From the NCBI RefSeq assembly GCF_023278565.1, contig NC_064678.1, positions 6,634,001-6,698,000 on the forward strand: a stretch of 64,000 nt of DNA. Reading direction: 5' to 3'. This document shows positions 38,123-49,590 of the stretch, in pieces; the first letter of the stretch is position 1; each line of letters starts with the position of its first letter. The translations under genes were made by a program, and so were the position numbers. The notes beneath the pieces are model-generated. The model worked only from the letters and a program-made list of their open reading frames with translations. It made no database searches and had not been told where the DNA came from. This stretch comes from Colletotrichum lupini. Taxonomy: Eukaryota > Ascomycota > Sordariomycetes > Glomerellales > Glomerellaceae.

Positions 38123-39050
38123 TCAAATCTTCGGGTCCGAATCCGACGAGCCCCGGCTTCCGCTGTTGCGACCATGGGACCGTTTCCTGAGCTTGTGTTC
38201 CTCGACGACCACCACGGCCGGTTGGCGGCTGCGACGGCTCTCGCTGATGACCGAGACGAAGATCCATGTAATGCCAAATACGGCAGCGAGAATGGCGTAG
38301 GCGATCTTGAACTCTTTGGGAGAGTTAGAGATGTATAGGCCAAGACCGCCGTTGATGATGCCGAGCGGAATGAGGAGGCGGCCAATGATCAGGTGGATGT
38401 GTGACCAGATTTGACGGATGCCGTACCTCTTGAATTGAACATGATGGATGTAGCCGAAAATGGGTTGAAAGAAGAAGATGGCCAGGAGGACAAGGCCGAT
38501 AATTGGGTGGAAGTTAATGGTGCTGATCTCATACTAACGGAATGCATTAGCGGGAAACCCTCGGGATATTTGACGCAGAGCGGATTGTAATTTACCAAAC
38601 TTGTTCCACCAAATGTGACTTGCTGCGTCAACTTGATACCCAGTGCGGCAGCAGCGATGTAGAGAACGAAGCCGGCCATCTGGATGAGACCGTGGATAAG
38701 CCAGCTGAAGCGTCCGGGAATGATCCTCATGGCGATCGAGCCGATGGGAAACACGATGACGAAGGCGATTGTTCCTAATATGCCGTGGATTCTTCTTGTG
38801 TGCATCGCCTCCTGAATGTTGAAGCCGACAAAATTGTTGAAGTTTCCTCCGAAACCGTTGCCGCCGTTGCCATTTCCAAACCCATTTCCGTTGCCGTTGC
38901 CGTTGCCATTGCCAGGGAAATTTCCGGGAAATTGTTGCGCTAGTACCATCGAAGCTGAGTCCCTCGTCAGTCATGTTCGTCTAGACGAATAACTATTCGC
39001 TACTTACCCAAGGCGATGACGCCAAATACTGTGAGTGTTGTTGCGCCCAT
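38123..39050 (-). CDS. Cytochrome b561-like membrane protein with signal peptide
   Basis: Predicted transmembrane electron-transfer protein of 270 residues. Exons are 39008-39050, 38596-38954 and 38123-38533. Exon 1 completes a signal peptide (MGATTLTVFGVIALASMVLA, likely cleaved before QQFPGN). A 30-residue Asn/Gly/Phe low-complexity linker follows. Then come five to six hydrophobic helices with the spaced histidines expected for two b hemes: RIHGILG, WLIHGLIQ, NFHPIIG, YIHHV and SHIHLIIGR. The tail is basic and Ser-rich. There is no DOMON domain, unlike many fungal CDH-like b561 proteins. Members of the superfamily act as ascorbate- or NAD(P)H-coupled transmembrane reductases, some reducing ferric iron; the donor and acceptor here are not visible. 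Confidence 0.85.
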
Positions 39051-39958
39051 GATGTGTGTAATTGCGCTGACGTATTGGTTCGAAAAGCAGACACTCGGAA
39101 CACCAAAGTCTGCAGAACGAACAGAGGAATGGCTTATACTAAAAGACACGAGGCCGGGCCCTCAAGGAAAAGTCCAAGGGCGGCTGTCATTCAGGACACT
39201 AATTGACATGGCATTATGCTCCATCGCCTGGTACTTCGTCTGACAACGGAGTGCGCTTGGGGATGTGCGAGCACGGTCAGCCTGCTGTGACCGAGATGAC
39301 CGACGTGGCCGACGAGCCAATGGGCGCGCCGCCGATTTTCAGTCGATCCTGCGCACGAACACACCAGATGGTGTCATTAGTGCCGTGGCAGGAACAGCAA
39401 GAGGTATCGATCCGAACTGATTACCCACGAGTCTCAAAGTATGTTTCTGCTCGCGGTAAAAAGGGATGGCGGAGCAGGGAATGACGCTGAAGTGTGGCTG
39501 GGTGGTCAAGTAACTAGATCATGGTGTTTCGACCGCAGACCGCAGGCAGCACGTTCCTACGATGACTGCGCTGACTGTATTGTGAAGCATCAGGAGCAGG
39601 AAGGAGTAAAGAGTTTCAACTCAACCCATGGATGATGGTTCCGTCCAAGACTGTTGGTCTGCATCCGTTGGGAGGTCTGCATGACGCGTCTGCGAGGCTC
39701 GAGTCAAGTTGGATATGATGAGAGGCTCGGATGGTGAGAAAGACCTCATTGTGGTCGTGCATGAAACCCGGTTCCTGCAGCAGTCGGCGGAGCGATACAT
39801 CAACGGGCTGACTGCGTTGTTAGTGCCAAGACCGGGCTATTGCAGGACGACCCTATCACAAGAGACACGAAAGATTGACGTTGATTTTCAAAAGCACGCC
39901 GTCTGGTTTGCTGGAATTCCAAGTCTGTCTATTATCAGTCAACCCAGCCACGTTGATT
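39051..39958. other. Intergenic region, b561 promoter and URN1 3' end
   Basis: About 0.9 kb between two genes on the minus strand. Only short unconvincing ORFs occur (for example 39203-39484 and 39709-40161, the latter largely antisense to the splicing factor). Confidence 0.6.
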
Positions 39959-41659
39959 TTATGCATCAGGCTGATCGTTCTTCTGGGCACTGGCCAGCTG
40001 GCTCTGTAAACCTCGCTTGCCAACCTGCATTGCTCGTTCGATTTCACGCTCTTCCTCTCGAAGTCGGGCCTTGCCCATTTCGAGGCTTCGCTGCTGTCTC
40101 CTCTTTTGCTCTGCGACCTTTTCTTCGTGCTCATGCAGTGCCTTTTCTCTCCGATCTCTAGCTTCCCGAGCCTTGCGCGTCGCTTTATCCTCTTGCTCGG
40201 CCGCGTCACCCTCTGGAGGTGGTCCCAGAGTCTGTATGTAGGTCGCGATCATAGGATCCCGCACTTGTGGCTGCAGAGAGATGTATCTGATGTCGACGAG
40301 CAGCTGCGGTGGTAGGTGCGACATGTTCGTTTTGTTGTTCAGTGCAGAAAGTGGCAGTGACTTCAGAAGCGTGGCGAGATCTGCCTTGAGTGTGGCTTGG
40401 GGCATTTTGAGACGGTTGATGTGCTCGCGATACCACTTCTCACGGTCCTTGTCTTTGATGTAGGGGTCCGTCATGGATGGTTCTTTCCGATGTTTCCTCT
40501 TGAACTCTTGCCAAAAGAGCTTGGGTGACGCTTTCTCCTGCAGTAGCGTCATGTACGGTATCCGCGGATCCTTCTTCTCTTCTTTGGCCCGACGTTCCTT
40601 GATTTCCTTGATCTTGTCCTTGGTCCACTCCGACCAGGTCTCCTTGCGTGCCTTCATCGTATTGAGAATTGTGTATCTCGGATCCTCAATGATGTGTCCA
40701 TCCTCAATCAGTTTCTCCCACGTGCTGTAGGGACTGATGTTGAAGTCTTCTAGTAAATCTCGGAACAACGCGGCGGCGTCTTCTTGTGAGAACTCGACCC
40801 CCTCTGCACCTTCAGGCCACTCGTCCATATTCCCGTCGTCATATTCTCCGGGGTCTAGTCCGTAGGCATCGCCCATTGCTTGCAGTTGAAATGCGATGTC
40901 CGCTTCGCTGAATTCTACAGGCGCGTCATCGGCCGGATCTTCTGTACGCTGGCGCTTGGAAGCAGGTCCGTCCTCCCCATCTTGGTCCTCTACTTCGTCA
41001 TCCGTAACCTCAACCTCCTCGTACTCTGAGCTGTCCTCGTTGTTGTCGTAGGTCGTGGGTTCCGTAGCATCTAGTGTTGGTCGAGCTTGGGCTGTCGGTG
41101 GTCCCTCCTTGTCTGTCTCTGCGACACTTCTGATCCCAGCTTTCTCGCGGATTCTGGCCTTGTCCACCTCCAAGATACCAGCCGTAAGCTTTTCTGGAAT
41201 GCGCCAGTAGCTAGCATTTTTCTCGGGATTATAGACAAAGCGGCGCCCGTACTTTGTGTCGACTAGTAACCAGGGCTCGCATCCGGGGATCGGCACCTTA
41301 GATTTCGGTTTGTCCACCGGCTCGGGACGCGGGCGTACATCCCTACCTCCCCTGCCTCCGTGACCGAAACCTCCTCGCTGAGGCAGAGGCTGGTTTTGCG
41401 CATTGTATTGTGCAAGATATGCGTTTGCGACGTTGGGATCGGAGAGTTGGGTAACGGTCTGATATTGGAAGAAGCTCGTCGAAGCCGTTGAAGGTGCAGC
41501 AGCAGCGTCCGGGGCACTGGGTCTTGTGTATGTCGATTCTTGTGTTTGGCTGTTGTGGTAGTACTTATGTCCGCTTGGCGCAGTGTGCTCTGTCCATCCG
41601 GGAAGCAGAGGAAGAGGTGTCGCAGTATTTGCGGTCGGCTTGTACGTTGACTTGAGCAT
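39959..41659 (-). CDS. urn1: WW-FF domain pre-mRNA splicing factor (Urn1/Dre4-like)
   Basis: Single-exon gene of 566 residues. The N-terminal WW domain is visible at about residues 19-50 (PGWTEHTAPSGHKYYHN, with the second aromatic position in STYTRP). A second WW-like segment (PWLLVDTKYGRRFVYN) follows near 130. The middle is acidic (EDSSEYEEVEVTDDE). One FF domain lies at about 285-345 (ALFRDLLEDFNISPYSTWEK then DPRYTILNTMKARKETW). The C-terminus is a long charged coiled coil (ARDRREKALHEHEEKVAEQ). Yeast Urn1 and fission yeast Dre4 have this architecture and associate with the spliceosome. The first ATG of the frame is used; the frame is open slightly further upstream through TTG only, so a tiny upstream exon cannot be excluded. 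Confidence 0.88.
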   Translation of the reverse strand: MLKSTYKPTANTATPLPLLPGWTEHTAPSGHKYYHNSQTQESTYTRPSAPDAAAAPSTASTSFFQYQTVTQLSDPNVANAYLAQYNAQNQPLPQRGGFGHGGRGGRDVRPRPEPVDKPKSKVPIPGCEPWLLVDTKYGRRFVYNPEKNASYWRIPEKLTAGILEVDKARIREKAGIRSVAETDKEGPPTAQARPTLDATEPTTYDNNEDSSEYEEVEVTDDEVEDQDGEDGPASKRQRTEDPADDAPVEFSEADIAFQLQAMGDAYGLDPGEYDDGNMDEWPEGAEGVEFSQEDAAALFRDLLEDFNISPYSTWEKLIEDGHIIEDPRYTILNTMKARKETWSEWTKDKIKEIKERRAKEEKKDPRIPYMTLLQEKASPKLFWQEFKRKHRKEPSMTDPYIKDKDREKWYREHINRLKMPQATLKADLATLLKSLPLSALNNKTNMSHLPPQLLVDIRYISLQPQVRDPMIATYIQTLGPPPEGDAAEQEDKATRKAREARDRREKALHEHEEKVAEQKRRQQRSLEMGKARLREEEREIERAMQVGKRGLQSQLASAQKNDQPDA

Positions 41660-42169
41660 ACTGAGCAAGGTTAAGAAATGGTGCGCTCGTAGTGTCTGTG
41701 ATGCTAACCGTCAGATCACGATCACGATAAAGTTGTTGATTTTCGGAGGTGTTGATGTGAGGAGCGGAATTGAGGCGGAGAATCTTCGGGCATCCGATAA
41801 GATAAGGCAGCTTCCAGAGGTTCCCGCGTCTGCAGCCAGCTCGGGACCTAAAGCGTCACAGCTCACGAGCTCGAATCCCCCAATCAAAACGCCACATACA
41901 CCGGAAAACATTCAAGGTGGAAGGCTCGCCCCAGGGACAATTGGCCGGAGGATCTGCATGTTGATCAAGTGACTGCGGCTAGTCGTTGGCGCTTGTTCAG
42001 CTTTCATTGTCTGCCGTCGCTCCTTTTGATTCTTATAGACTCGGCTCACGTTGAGTGTTTGAGCTCTCTCATCACTACCGCTCCCTCGATCAACACCCAC
42101 CGTTGCAGCAAGAAGTCGTCGATGTTTCAAGCAGCCTTTCGTGCAACTCGACGACGGTGACTGCTCAAG
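41660..42169. promoter_or_regulatory. Divergent promoter region (URN1 / PAP2 phosphatase)
   Basis: 510 bp shared by two divergent genes. It includes tandem GATA cores (GATAAGATAAGG at 41796-41807). No coding sequence was recognised. Confidence 0.5.
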
Positions 42170-43277
42170 ATGGCCCCAGCCCGTCGGGACAGTGGTTCAA
42201 GCGGAAATGCTGTCGCATCCGCATTCACCAGGTTTTGGAAGGTAGCGTACTCGCTCGGGTTCTTCTCATACAAGCAAGGCTGCGAGATCGTCTGACAGAG
42301 TACCTGTAGAGAACTCATGCGCCAGACTACCTCGGATTTGCGATTCTCCTTACTGGGTGGATCGTGGTAGGTTCTTCACGATGCATGTTCATGGCATAGC
42401 TCCCAGTGCTGATGACTTCTTTAGATGCTGTTATTTATTGAGCCATTCCACCGCATGTTCTTCATCAACGATCTGCATATCTCATACCCTCATGCCGAGG
42501 TCGAGCGCGTACCTGTTTGTTAGTGCACAGATGGAGCCTTGGAGCTTTCTTGAGAATATGACTGATACCTTCTTAGACATGAACTTTGTATACGCCCTCT
42601 TCATACCGCTGGGCGTGTTGGTTGCGTATAATGTTGTCACAAAAGCATCGCCTCACAAGCACGAGGTCACCTACCTGTCCTTTGCCATCGCCATCATCAT
42701 GGGCTCCTTTCTCACGGACCTCGTCAAGAATACTGTCGGCCGACCGCGTCCCGATTTGTTGGCCAGATGTAAGCCGGCGACTGGCACCAAGCCTGACGTG
42801 CTTGTTACCATCGATGTCTGCACTGAGACTGCGCACCATCTCCTCCATGATGGTTGGCGGTCCTTCCCGTCGGGCCATTCGTCTTTCTCTTTCTCTGGAC
42901 TTGGCTTCTTGAGCTTATTCTTGGCTGGCCAGCTGCACATTTTCCGACACAACAGTGGAGGCCGAGACCTTAGCCGCGCTCTCATTTGCCTTCTGCCGCT
43001 GCTGGGGGCTGCACTCATCGCCATCAGCCGGTGTGAGGACTATAGACACGACGTATATGATGTTTCCGTGGGCTCTTTGCTTGGTTACGTGGTTGCGTAC
43101 TGGAGTTATCGACGACACTGGCCGAAGTTGACCGCCAAGGAATGTCATGAACCCCATCCATATCCTGGATCGGACCCCAAGACTGGGTGGAACCGCCTGC
43201 GAGACGAGGAGGAAGCTGGGGACTCGCGACCCGACGTAGGCTACGAGATGACCCAGCTAAATAGCCAGAGACACTAA
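42170..43277 (+). CDS. PAP2-family lipid phosphatase (Dpp1/Lpp1-like)
   Basis: Integral membrane phosphatase expected to dephosphorylate diacylglycerol pyrophosphate and phosphatidate. Exons 42170-42241, 42310-42366, 42425-42518 and 42577-43277 give 307 residues. Joins restore FWK|RTHAPDYLGFAILLTGW, then IV|MLLFIEPFHRMFFIN and VERVPV-Y-MNFVYALFIP. The three PAP2 signatures are present: KNTVGRPRPD near residue 124, FPSGHSS near 171, and SRCEDYRHDVYDV near 224. Six hydrophobic helices surround them, as in yeast Dpp1. The C-terminus is hydrophilic and ends TQLNSQRH. The last intron is short (58 nt) with branch-like CTGAT and acceptor CTTAG. Product identity is secure; preferred substrate is inferred from the family. 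Confidence 0.9.
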
Positions 43278-43620
43278 TCACTGTCAGTAGGGTCCTTCAT
43301 AGAGTACGAATGCAACAAACCAACCACCGACTTAGCCATCTACACACGTAAGACTAATCACTACATTGTTTCTCGTGTTTACTGCATTCTTGCCTTGCTT
43401 TCTTCTGCTTCATCTTGAGCCTGGTTCATCACCTCTGCATTACATGCCATTATAGAGCTCACCCTGGGAAACCGCAGCATCGCATTTGCATCTTGGCAGC
43501 AACCTATCAGGGTTTTGGGGGTCTGAGATTCCGGAAATTTGGGGGCATCAATTCTATTGGTACATCAGGGTTAAGGGCAATCATCACGCCCCATCTATGT
43601 TTTTGAATTCATTCATGCCA
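43278..43620. other. Convergent 3' spacer
   Basis: 343 bp between the stops of the PAP2 gene and PRE9; presumed 3' UTRs. Nothing else is visible. Confidence 0.6.
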
Positions 43621-44571
43621 TTATTTGTCCTCCGTGGACTCGTCCTTTGCCAAATCATGCTCCTTCAGCAATTCCTTGATCTCCTCTGCGGTCCAGAGTC
43701 TGTGGTAGATCTTGCCGTCGCTCGTCTGGCCAACGGTGGCGAATTCGACTGTTTACATTCGGTTAGTATTAATTCGCAGATCGAAGGGGGGCCATGGCAA
43801 TAACGTACGCTTCTCCGCGCTCAGCTTCGTTGAGTCCATGGTCTTGCTAAGAACCTTGACCGCCATGCCACAAGCCTCCTTGAGAGTGCAATCTTCCTTG
43901 TAGTCCTGCTTCAACAAGCTCTCTGCGCTAGCTCTGTTGGCACCAACAGCCGTCGCCTTCCATCCGCCGTAGTTGCCTGAAGGGTTGCTCTGGTACAGCT
44001 GGAACTGTCTACGAGGGTCCCATCCGGCGTAGATGAAGGAGACGCCAAACGGTCTCAGACCACCGTGTTGTGTGTATCCTTGCTTCAGATCGCATAGTCT
44101 CCGGACGAGCTGCTCGCATGGAATGTCTTCGTTGTAGGTGAGGAGGTATCTTTGGGCGGCCTGACGGGCATAGTTGATGAGGATGTTGGCGTCAGCCGTC
44201 ATACCTGCAACGGCGGCAAGCATGTTGCTAGGAGGCAAGAGCGTTAGAGTCTAGAGATATAGTGCTGAGCCCACAACTACGTACTCGTTGACGATGTACA
44301 GCTTCTCCGCAGAAGTGTCTTGCTCCAACAGCTTCGAAGTCACCTTGCGCTCGGCGGCCAAAACGATGCCATCCTTGGCGAGGATGCCAATGGCAGTTCC
44401 AGCGTGAGAGATAGCCTCAAGGGCATATTCAACCTGGTAGAGACGGCCCTCGGGGGAGAAGATTGTTGTCTAACACAAAGTGTGAGCTTGCTGCCCTACT
44501 AGGATGGAGGGGACGTAGAGCAAGGGAAGAGCGGGGAGGGACCTTACGCGGGAATCGTATCTGCGTGACAT
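43621..44571 (-). CDS. pre9: 20S proteasome subunit alpha-3 (Pre9/PSMA4)
   Basis: Alpha-ring component of the 20S proteasome, 251 residues. Exons are 44548-44571, 44285-44469, 43809-44227 and 43621-43748. The protein begins [27 protein letters not shown], the alpha-subunit signature that forms the ring gate. It continues through [94 protein letters not shown] and [20 protein letters not shown]. The N-terminal sequence and [11 protein letters not shown] are typical of the alpha-3 (PSMA4/Pre9) subgroup. The last junction reads [11 protein letters not shown]. Length and domain layout are normal. It diverges from the Bye1-like gene. Confidence 0.96.
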
Positions 44572-45709
44572 GATGGGCGAGCAATCGAGTTGCACTTGGC
44601 TGTGACTGAGGATTCGATATGCGGTACTGATCTCGTTTGTGAAGCCGACGATCGGATTCGTGTGAAGTTGCGGCAAGATGGTTTGTTGGTCGTCTGCAGG
44701 GAAGGCTACGACTTTGGGTGCAGCTCGATGAGGCAAGCTCCAGGCAATCGACGCACGCGTTAGCTCCTTGCGCTGCTAGCCAGCCTGGGGGAGCAACCGG
44801 GGGAGGGCTAAGCCGCTGAGGTAAGTATGGTCCGAGCTTTTGCCGGGAGGCTCTTACCTCATCGTTTTGCTTTCCACCTCAGACGGGGGCCAGAGGTTCT
44901 CTCTCACCTATCTCACCGAAAATAGGTAATCAGGCATCAAGGCCACAACAATGCATCCCCCGCCTCCCCGGCATCCGTGCACTTCTCACCGAGCGATGGG
45001 CCCAAGATCGTGGTTAACGACGCTTACCTAATGACAGGATGTGGAGGCGGTTCGGCATTTTCCCTCCAACCTCGCGCCGTTTTATCGCAGCGCAGCGCAC
45101 CGCAACCCACTCCATCACCTCCACCTTTGCGCAAGCTCCCTTCTGCTCCTCTCCCACACAACCCAAAAAGCGGCACGCGAACATCGCTCCCACCACGATC
45201 GACCTTGATTTCGTTGTCGCAAACTGTGTCGCGCGACGTTATACTTCTTATCTGTGTTGGAACTCACTCGAGAGGGACAATTGGAAGGGTTCCCGCGCGG
45301 TCTGCGCTCTTCGCATCGAGCCTGTGGTGTCGCGCGCGTATCTTGGATGGGTCACATATCATAGTCTTTTTTTTTTCCTGCTCTGCCGTAAAATCCAATG
45401 CATGCTTGAGAAAGACAGAGGACACCGGACCTTCCTGAATCGACAACTGGAGTAGATCCCGTACCTTCCCCCAAAGGTGCACCATCGCGCTCCTTCCCAA
45501 CAAAGGGAGACGGACGTTTGAACGCTTCCACCTCTCCTTCCTGCCACCGCTGGCAACAAAGCCATTATGTCTGGTAAGTGTCGCAACCACCTTCACGCTG
45601 CCCCGCAGCCAGCCACCCCTCGTCTTTCCCCCAAAAAACATACACACAAGCACAAGCACGCACACATACCTTACACTGCCGCATTCTTTACCAACAAGAT
45701 CTAACCAGT
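44572..45709. promoter_or_regulatory. Divergent promoter region (PRE9 / BYE1) with leader intron
   Basis: 1.14 kb between divergent genes. CT-rich sequence near 45060-45550 probably holds the BYE1 start region. Several 100-170 codon ORFs on both strands lack domain features and are taken as chance. Confidence 0.55.
45574..45708 (+). other. Putative 5' UTR intron of the BYE1-like gene, with overlapping uORF
   Basis: GTAAGT donor at 45574 and CAG acceptor at 45706-45708 flank a CA/CT-rich 135 nt segment directly before the main ATG at 45710. Splicing would connect an upstream ATG TCT G (45567-45573) to TATGG, creating a uORF out of frame with, and overlapping, the main ORF. Both sites are good matches; use is inferred. 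Confidence 0.5.
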
Positions 45710-48261
45710 ATGGTTCGTAAAGGAGAACCGGAGCCTCGCCGCTCTGTGCGCGCAACCAAAGGTCAGCATACAAAGGCCTTCGACGACCAACCTATCGAAC
45801 CGCCCAAGAAACGAGGAAGGAAGAAGAAGCAAGAGGAGGAACCAGAAGAAGAGATTATCCGCTGCGTCTGCGGCGCAACTGAGCAGGATGGCGACTCAGA
45901 GGAGCCTTGGATCGCTTGCGACAAATGCACGGCATGGCAGCACAACGTTTGCATGGGTATGAGTGTCTTTACGGAAGATCTCCCTAAAAACTACTACTGT
46001 GAGCAATGTGCTCCTCAGGATCACAAGGAACTACTGGCTCTCATGGAGCAAGGCGAGCGCCCGTGGGAGTCTCGCCGCAAGGCTTACGAAGACGAACAGA
46101 ACGAGAAGAAGAAGAAAAAGAAGAAGGGCGGCAGAGCTGGAAAGCGCGCCAGCGACCCCAAAGAAGAGTTGTCGCAAGACACGAGGAGTAACAAGGCCGA
46201 GGATTCACCCGCTCCCTCAGAACCCGCCAAGGAGAAGAAGGACAAGAAGGACGCCGCATCCAAGGCCGCCACTGGCAAGCGCAAGACGCGAGAGGAGACT
46301 GGAGAAAAGGAAGCAAAGGTAAGCCTTCCGTCTTTCCGAAGCCTCGCGCGAAGCATTGCTAACTCTACGCTTTCTAGACGCCTGCGCCAAAGCAACGCAA
46401 AGTCTCGGATCCAGAAGCATCCCCTGTCGTCAATTACACCGCACCGGCCGACCTAGATGCAAAGGTCAGCGATCTCCCCGAGGATCGCAAGGGACCCGCC
46501 CAACTCCTGCAAAAGGCTGTCGGCGGCAGCCTCACTGCTGGTGTCAAGGACAAGACCATCAGTCTCCCAAAAGACACCACTATTGCAGCTAAAGCGGAGC
46601 GTATGGCACTCGAGATTGAACGCGCGGTTCACGATGCACACCCGGACCGGAGCCAGTACGCAATGCAGGCGCGGATCCTATATGCGAATATGAAGCTGAA
46701 CGGCGACTTGACCAAACGCTTATTGAAGCGCACTCTGTCGCCAACTATGCTAGCCACAATGTCTGCCGACGAGCTGGCTACCAAGGAGAGGCAGGAGGCC
46801 AACGCTCAGCTGAAGGCCATCTCTGAGAAGCAGTCGATCCTTATCACCGAAGATGGTCCTCGTATGAGGAGAACACACAAAGGCGAAGAGATCGTCGAGA
46901 ACGAGTCCTTCCATCAGAATGACGAACGCAGGTCTTTCATAAGACGACCAAGTGGCCGAGAGGGGCAGGCTGGCATCAAATCCGACGGAGAATCGCACTA
47001 TGAGAACTCAGTGGAGCTTCCTGCCCATGCTGGTCTACACATCGATACCCGTGGAGCCCGACACTCTCCCAAGCATCCCGACTTCGACATCAATAAGGTT
47101 TACGCAACCGTCAAATCTCCCACGGGCACACACAATCGCCGGCCGTCGGCGCCAAACCATGGCCCCGGTGTTGACGCAGACGTGGATAGACTTCTGCAGG
47201 AAGAGACGGACTCTCCACCCTATTCGCCAACTGATGAGACAGATCCTGATGTCATTTGGCGTGGCCACTTGGTAATGAGCTCGATTGCCGACTTCCCGGC
47301 TGCCGCCAGGTTTGTTGGTGGCGCCAACCTCTCTACCACCATTGCATTGCCCTGGACCAGCCTCATCCCAAAGAAACTCACGGTTGCCGGACGCATAGAC
47401 GAACAGAAGGCGATAGAGTATCTCTGCGGCTTGCGCTACGCTGACCAGACCGACATTGTCGTCGTGGCAATAACGCCGTCGTCCGAGGTTTATAGACGGG
47501 AGTTCCAGGCCCTCATTGACTATTTCGTCTCGAAAAAGCGCTACGCTGTTGTTGGAGATAAGGGCGTGGGCAATGTGAGGGACACCTACTTGGTTCCTGT
47601 CCTTCCGGGGGACAGCAACATGCCAGAGTTCATGCTCAACTTTTCGGATAACCTTGTCCCTCAGAAGAGGACGGAGCCTATGCTATTGGCTGTCTTCGTG
47701 TACCGCAATACCCCCAGACAGCCTCAGTTGGGCGGCACCACATCTCAATCACCCGTCACCAATGTGCCAACTCCCCCACAGAGCGGCGTCCCTCCACGAC
47801 ACCCCTCGATATCTGGCCCGGCATTCTCGCCAACGGTTGCCCAGGGCCCCTTCCAGCAACCGGGCTATCCTGTTGGCAACACTGCCCACACTTTACAGGA
47901 ATATCCAGCACAAGCGGCACATCAGGCTGTTCCGTCTAACCAGCCTCCCACGGGCTATACGGCCGCTCGCGGCGCTGAACTCGAAAATCAACAACGTCAA
48001 CAACAAGGCCAGGCGCTGGCACAAGAAGTTCTGGGCCCTTTGATCAACAGTCCTACGATGAAGTTCTTGCTGCCTCAAGCCTACCAGATGTCGCGGACAG
48101 AGTGGGAGGTCGTTCGAGGCATCTTGGAGAGAGACCTGCGGGCGCGAAATGACCTGACCCATCTAAGCCTCCTGTTGGAGAAACAACCGCCAGCTGCTAA
48201 GGGCAGCGATATTGCCTCTCCGGCTCCGCAAGGCGCGCAGGGGGTTGCGCCATCGGCGTGA
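45710..48261 (+). CDS. bye1: Bye1-like transcription elongation regulator (PHD-TFIIS central-SPOC)
   Basis: Nuclear RNA polymerase II-associated protein of 830 residues. Exon 1 is 45710-46318 and exon 2 is 46378-48261, phase 0 (GTAAGC ... TTCTAG). A basic N-terminus is followed by a PHD finger at about 50-100 (CVCGATEQ, WIACDKCTAWQHNVC, YYCEQC; C4HC3). A Lys/Glu-rich linker leads to the TFIIS central domain around 275-360 (AMQARILYANMKLNGDLTKR, LLKRTLSPTMLATMSADELA). A SPOC domain lies at about 493-640 (VIWRGHLVMSSIADFPAAAR). The C-terminus is Pro/Gln-rich. Yeast Bye1 has the same three domains and binds elongating polymerase and H3K4me3. The upstream ATG at 45567 is out of frame and is not the start of this protein. 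Confidence 0.92.
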
Positions 48262-49590
48262 TCATGGGTTGTTATTGGATGGGCAAACCAGTAAAGTTTG
48301 CTTGCAAAAGCGTATATCCTCTCATTCGCGGTACATAGGTAGCTGTTTATTGGGTTTCACGCGAGGTCTTGGGACTGAGAGACGGAGATACCGCTCCCTC
48401 GTAGGGGGCATTTGGGCCTTTGCTAAATGGGGATTTGCTATGGAGTTCATTGTCTAGCTGTATTGAAATAGGGCAATCAAAGCTATTCTCTCATGTTCCT
48501 TTTGTGTAGCTGTATCGTGATTTGGTTTAGTAGCTGTTGTCGGCAACAATCAGTCTTAGTCTAAAGTCGACCTTTGTTCGCAAGAGCTGTTGGAAGAAGG
48601 ATATTGATCCTGGCCGACTACTTTGTCCTCCCTCTCTATCGTACAGATAGATACTACTGTATAGTTGAGTTCTTTATGGATAATTAGGCTTCTCCTAGCT
48701 TCATGTTCACGTTTCCCGGAACACGGCAATTCGTTGATTCTTGGCCTTTGTGGTGGAACTCGGTCAAAGCGATGCCGCCAACGAGTCCAAAGTGCAAACT
48801 AAACTCGCCAAGATCTCTCATCTCGGTCATTTCCAGTGCTGGGTCTGTCGCGAGTCAACAGCCCGGGCTGTCATCCTCTGCGACCCATTAAAGTGCTGAA
48901 ACGGCTGTCAACAGGCAGTAAGTCAGAGACAGCACTTGCTTTTTTCGACGGGAACCAATCCCCCACCTCCCGTCCGGTTTATCTACCTATCTTCCACCGT
49001 CGGGTGCATTCAGTGTACAACGAATAGTAAGACGGCAAACACTCCTACCTATACATACTTAACGGCACAGCAAGGTAGGTATCGGGAACACACCCCGGCC
49101 CCGGGAGCCCGGTTCGCACTGCCACTGGCTGGCTGAGCAGGCCAACAAATCGAAGACGGTTCAGCCACAGCATTTTGCCGGGTTTATGCCTTGCACCCCA
49201 CCACGCCATGACGACAACCTTGCTGGATTTAGAAACACGGGAAGCATTGGGTTGAGGGGGCATGGGGGGTGGGTGGTGCATTTTATTTAAGGCTGGCTGA
49301 GACTGGGTCTGGACCGCCTTTTCCCTTTGTGAGAGTAGACATCCATTGTTCAATCTAAAACTGCTTGAACCGTTTCAACCTTCTTTCGACATCTTCAAGC
49401 TCAACTGTTCATTTGTCCAACCGTTGCTTCAGTTGCTACGTAGTCATCTGTAAGTATCCGTAAGAGAGCTCCAGCCGTGACGTCACATGCGCATCTATCT
49501 GAGCAACAGTCAAGATCTTTAGCAACTAACAACAACGTAGGATTCCCATCTACACACTACCAAGCTCTTCCATCACCAACCACAATCACA
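48262..49590. other. Intergenic region and promoter of the Cys-rich micro-protein gene
   Basis: 1.33 kb. The left part is AT-rich 3' UTR-like sequence. A TATA-like TTTTATTTAA at 49281-49290 precedes a pyrimidine/CAA-rich leader typical of strongly expressed fungal genes. A leader intron follows. Confidence 0.55.
49450..49540 (+). other. Putative 5' UTR intron of the Cys-rich micro-protein gene
   Basis: Donor GTAAGT (49450-49455), branch-like ACTAAC (49525-49530) and acceptor GTAG (to 49540) define a 91 nt intron ending 50 nt before the ATG at 49591. Confidence 0.6.

Noticed and set aside
44977..45773. Overlapping 130-170 codon ORFs on both strands before the Bye1-like gene
   Set aside because: They lie in the CT-rich divergent promoter and leader; translations are Ser/Pro/Arg-rich and lack domains.
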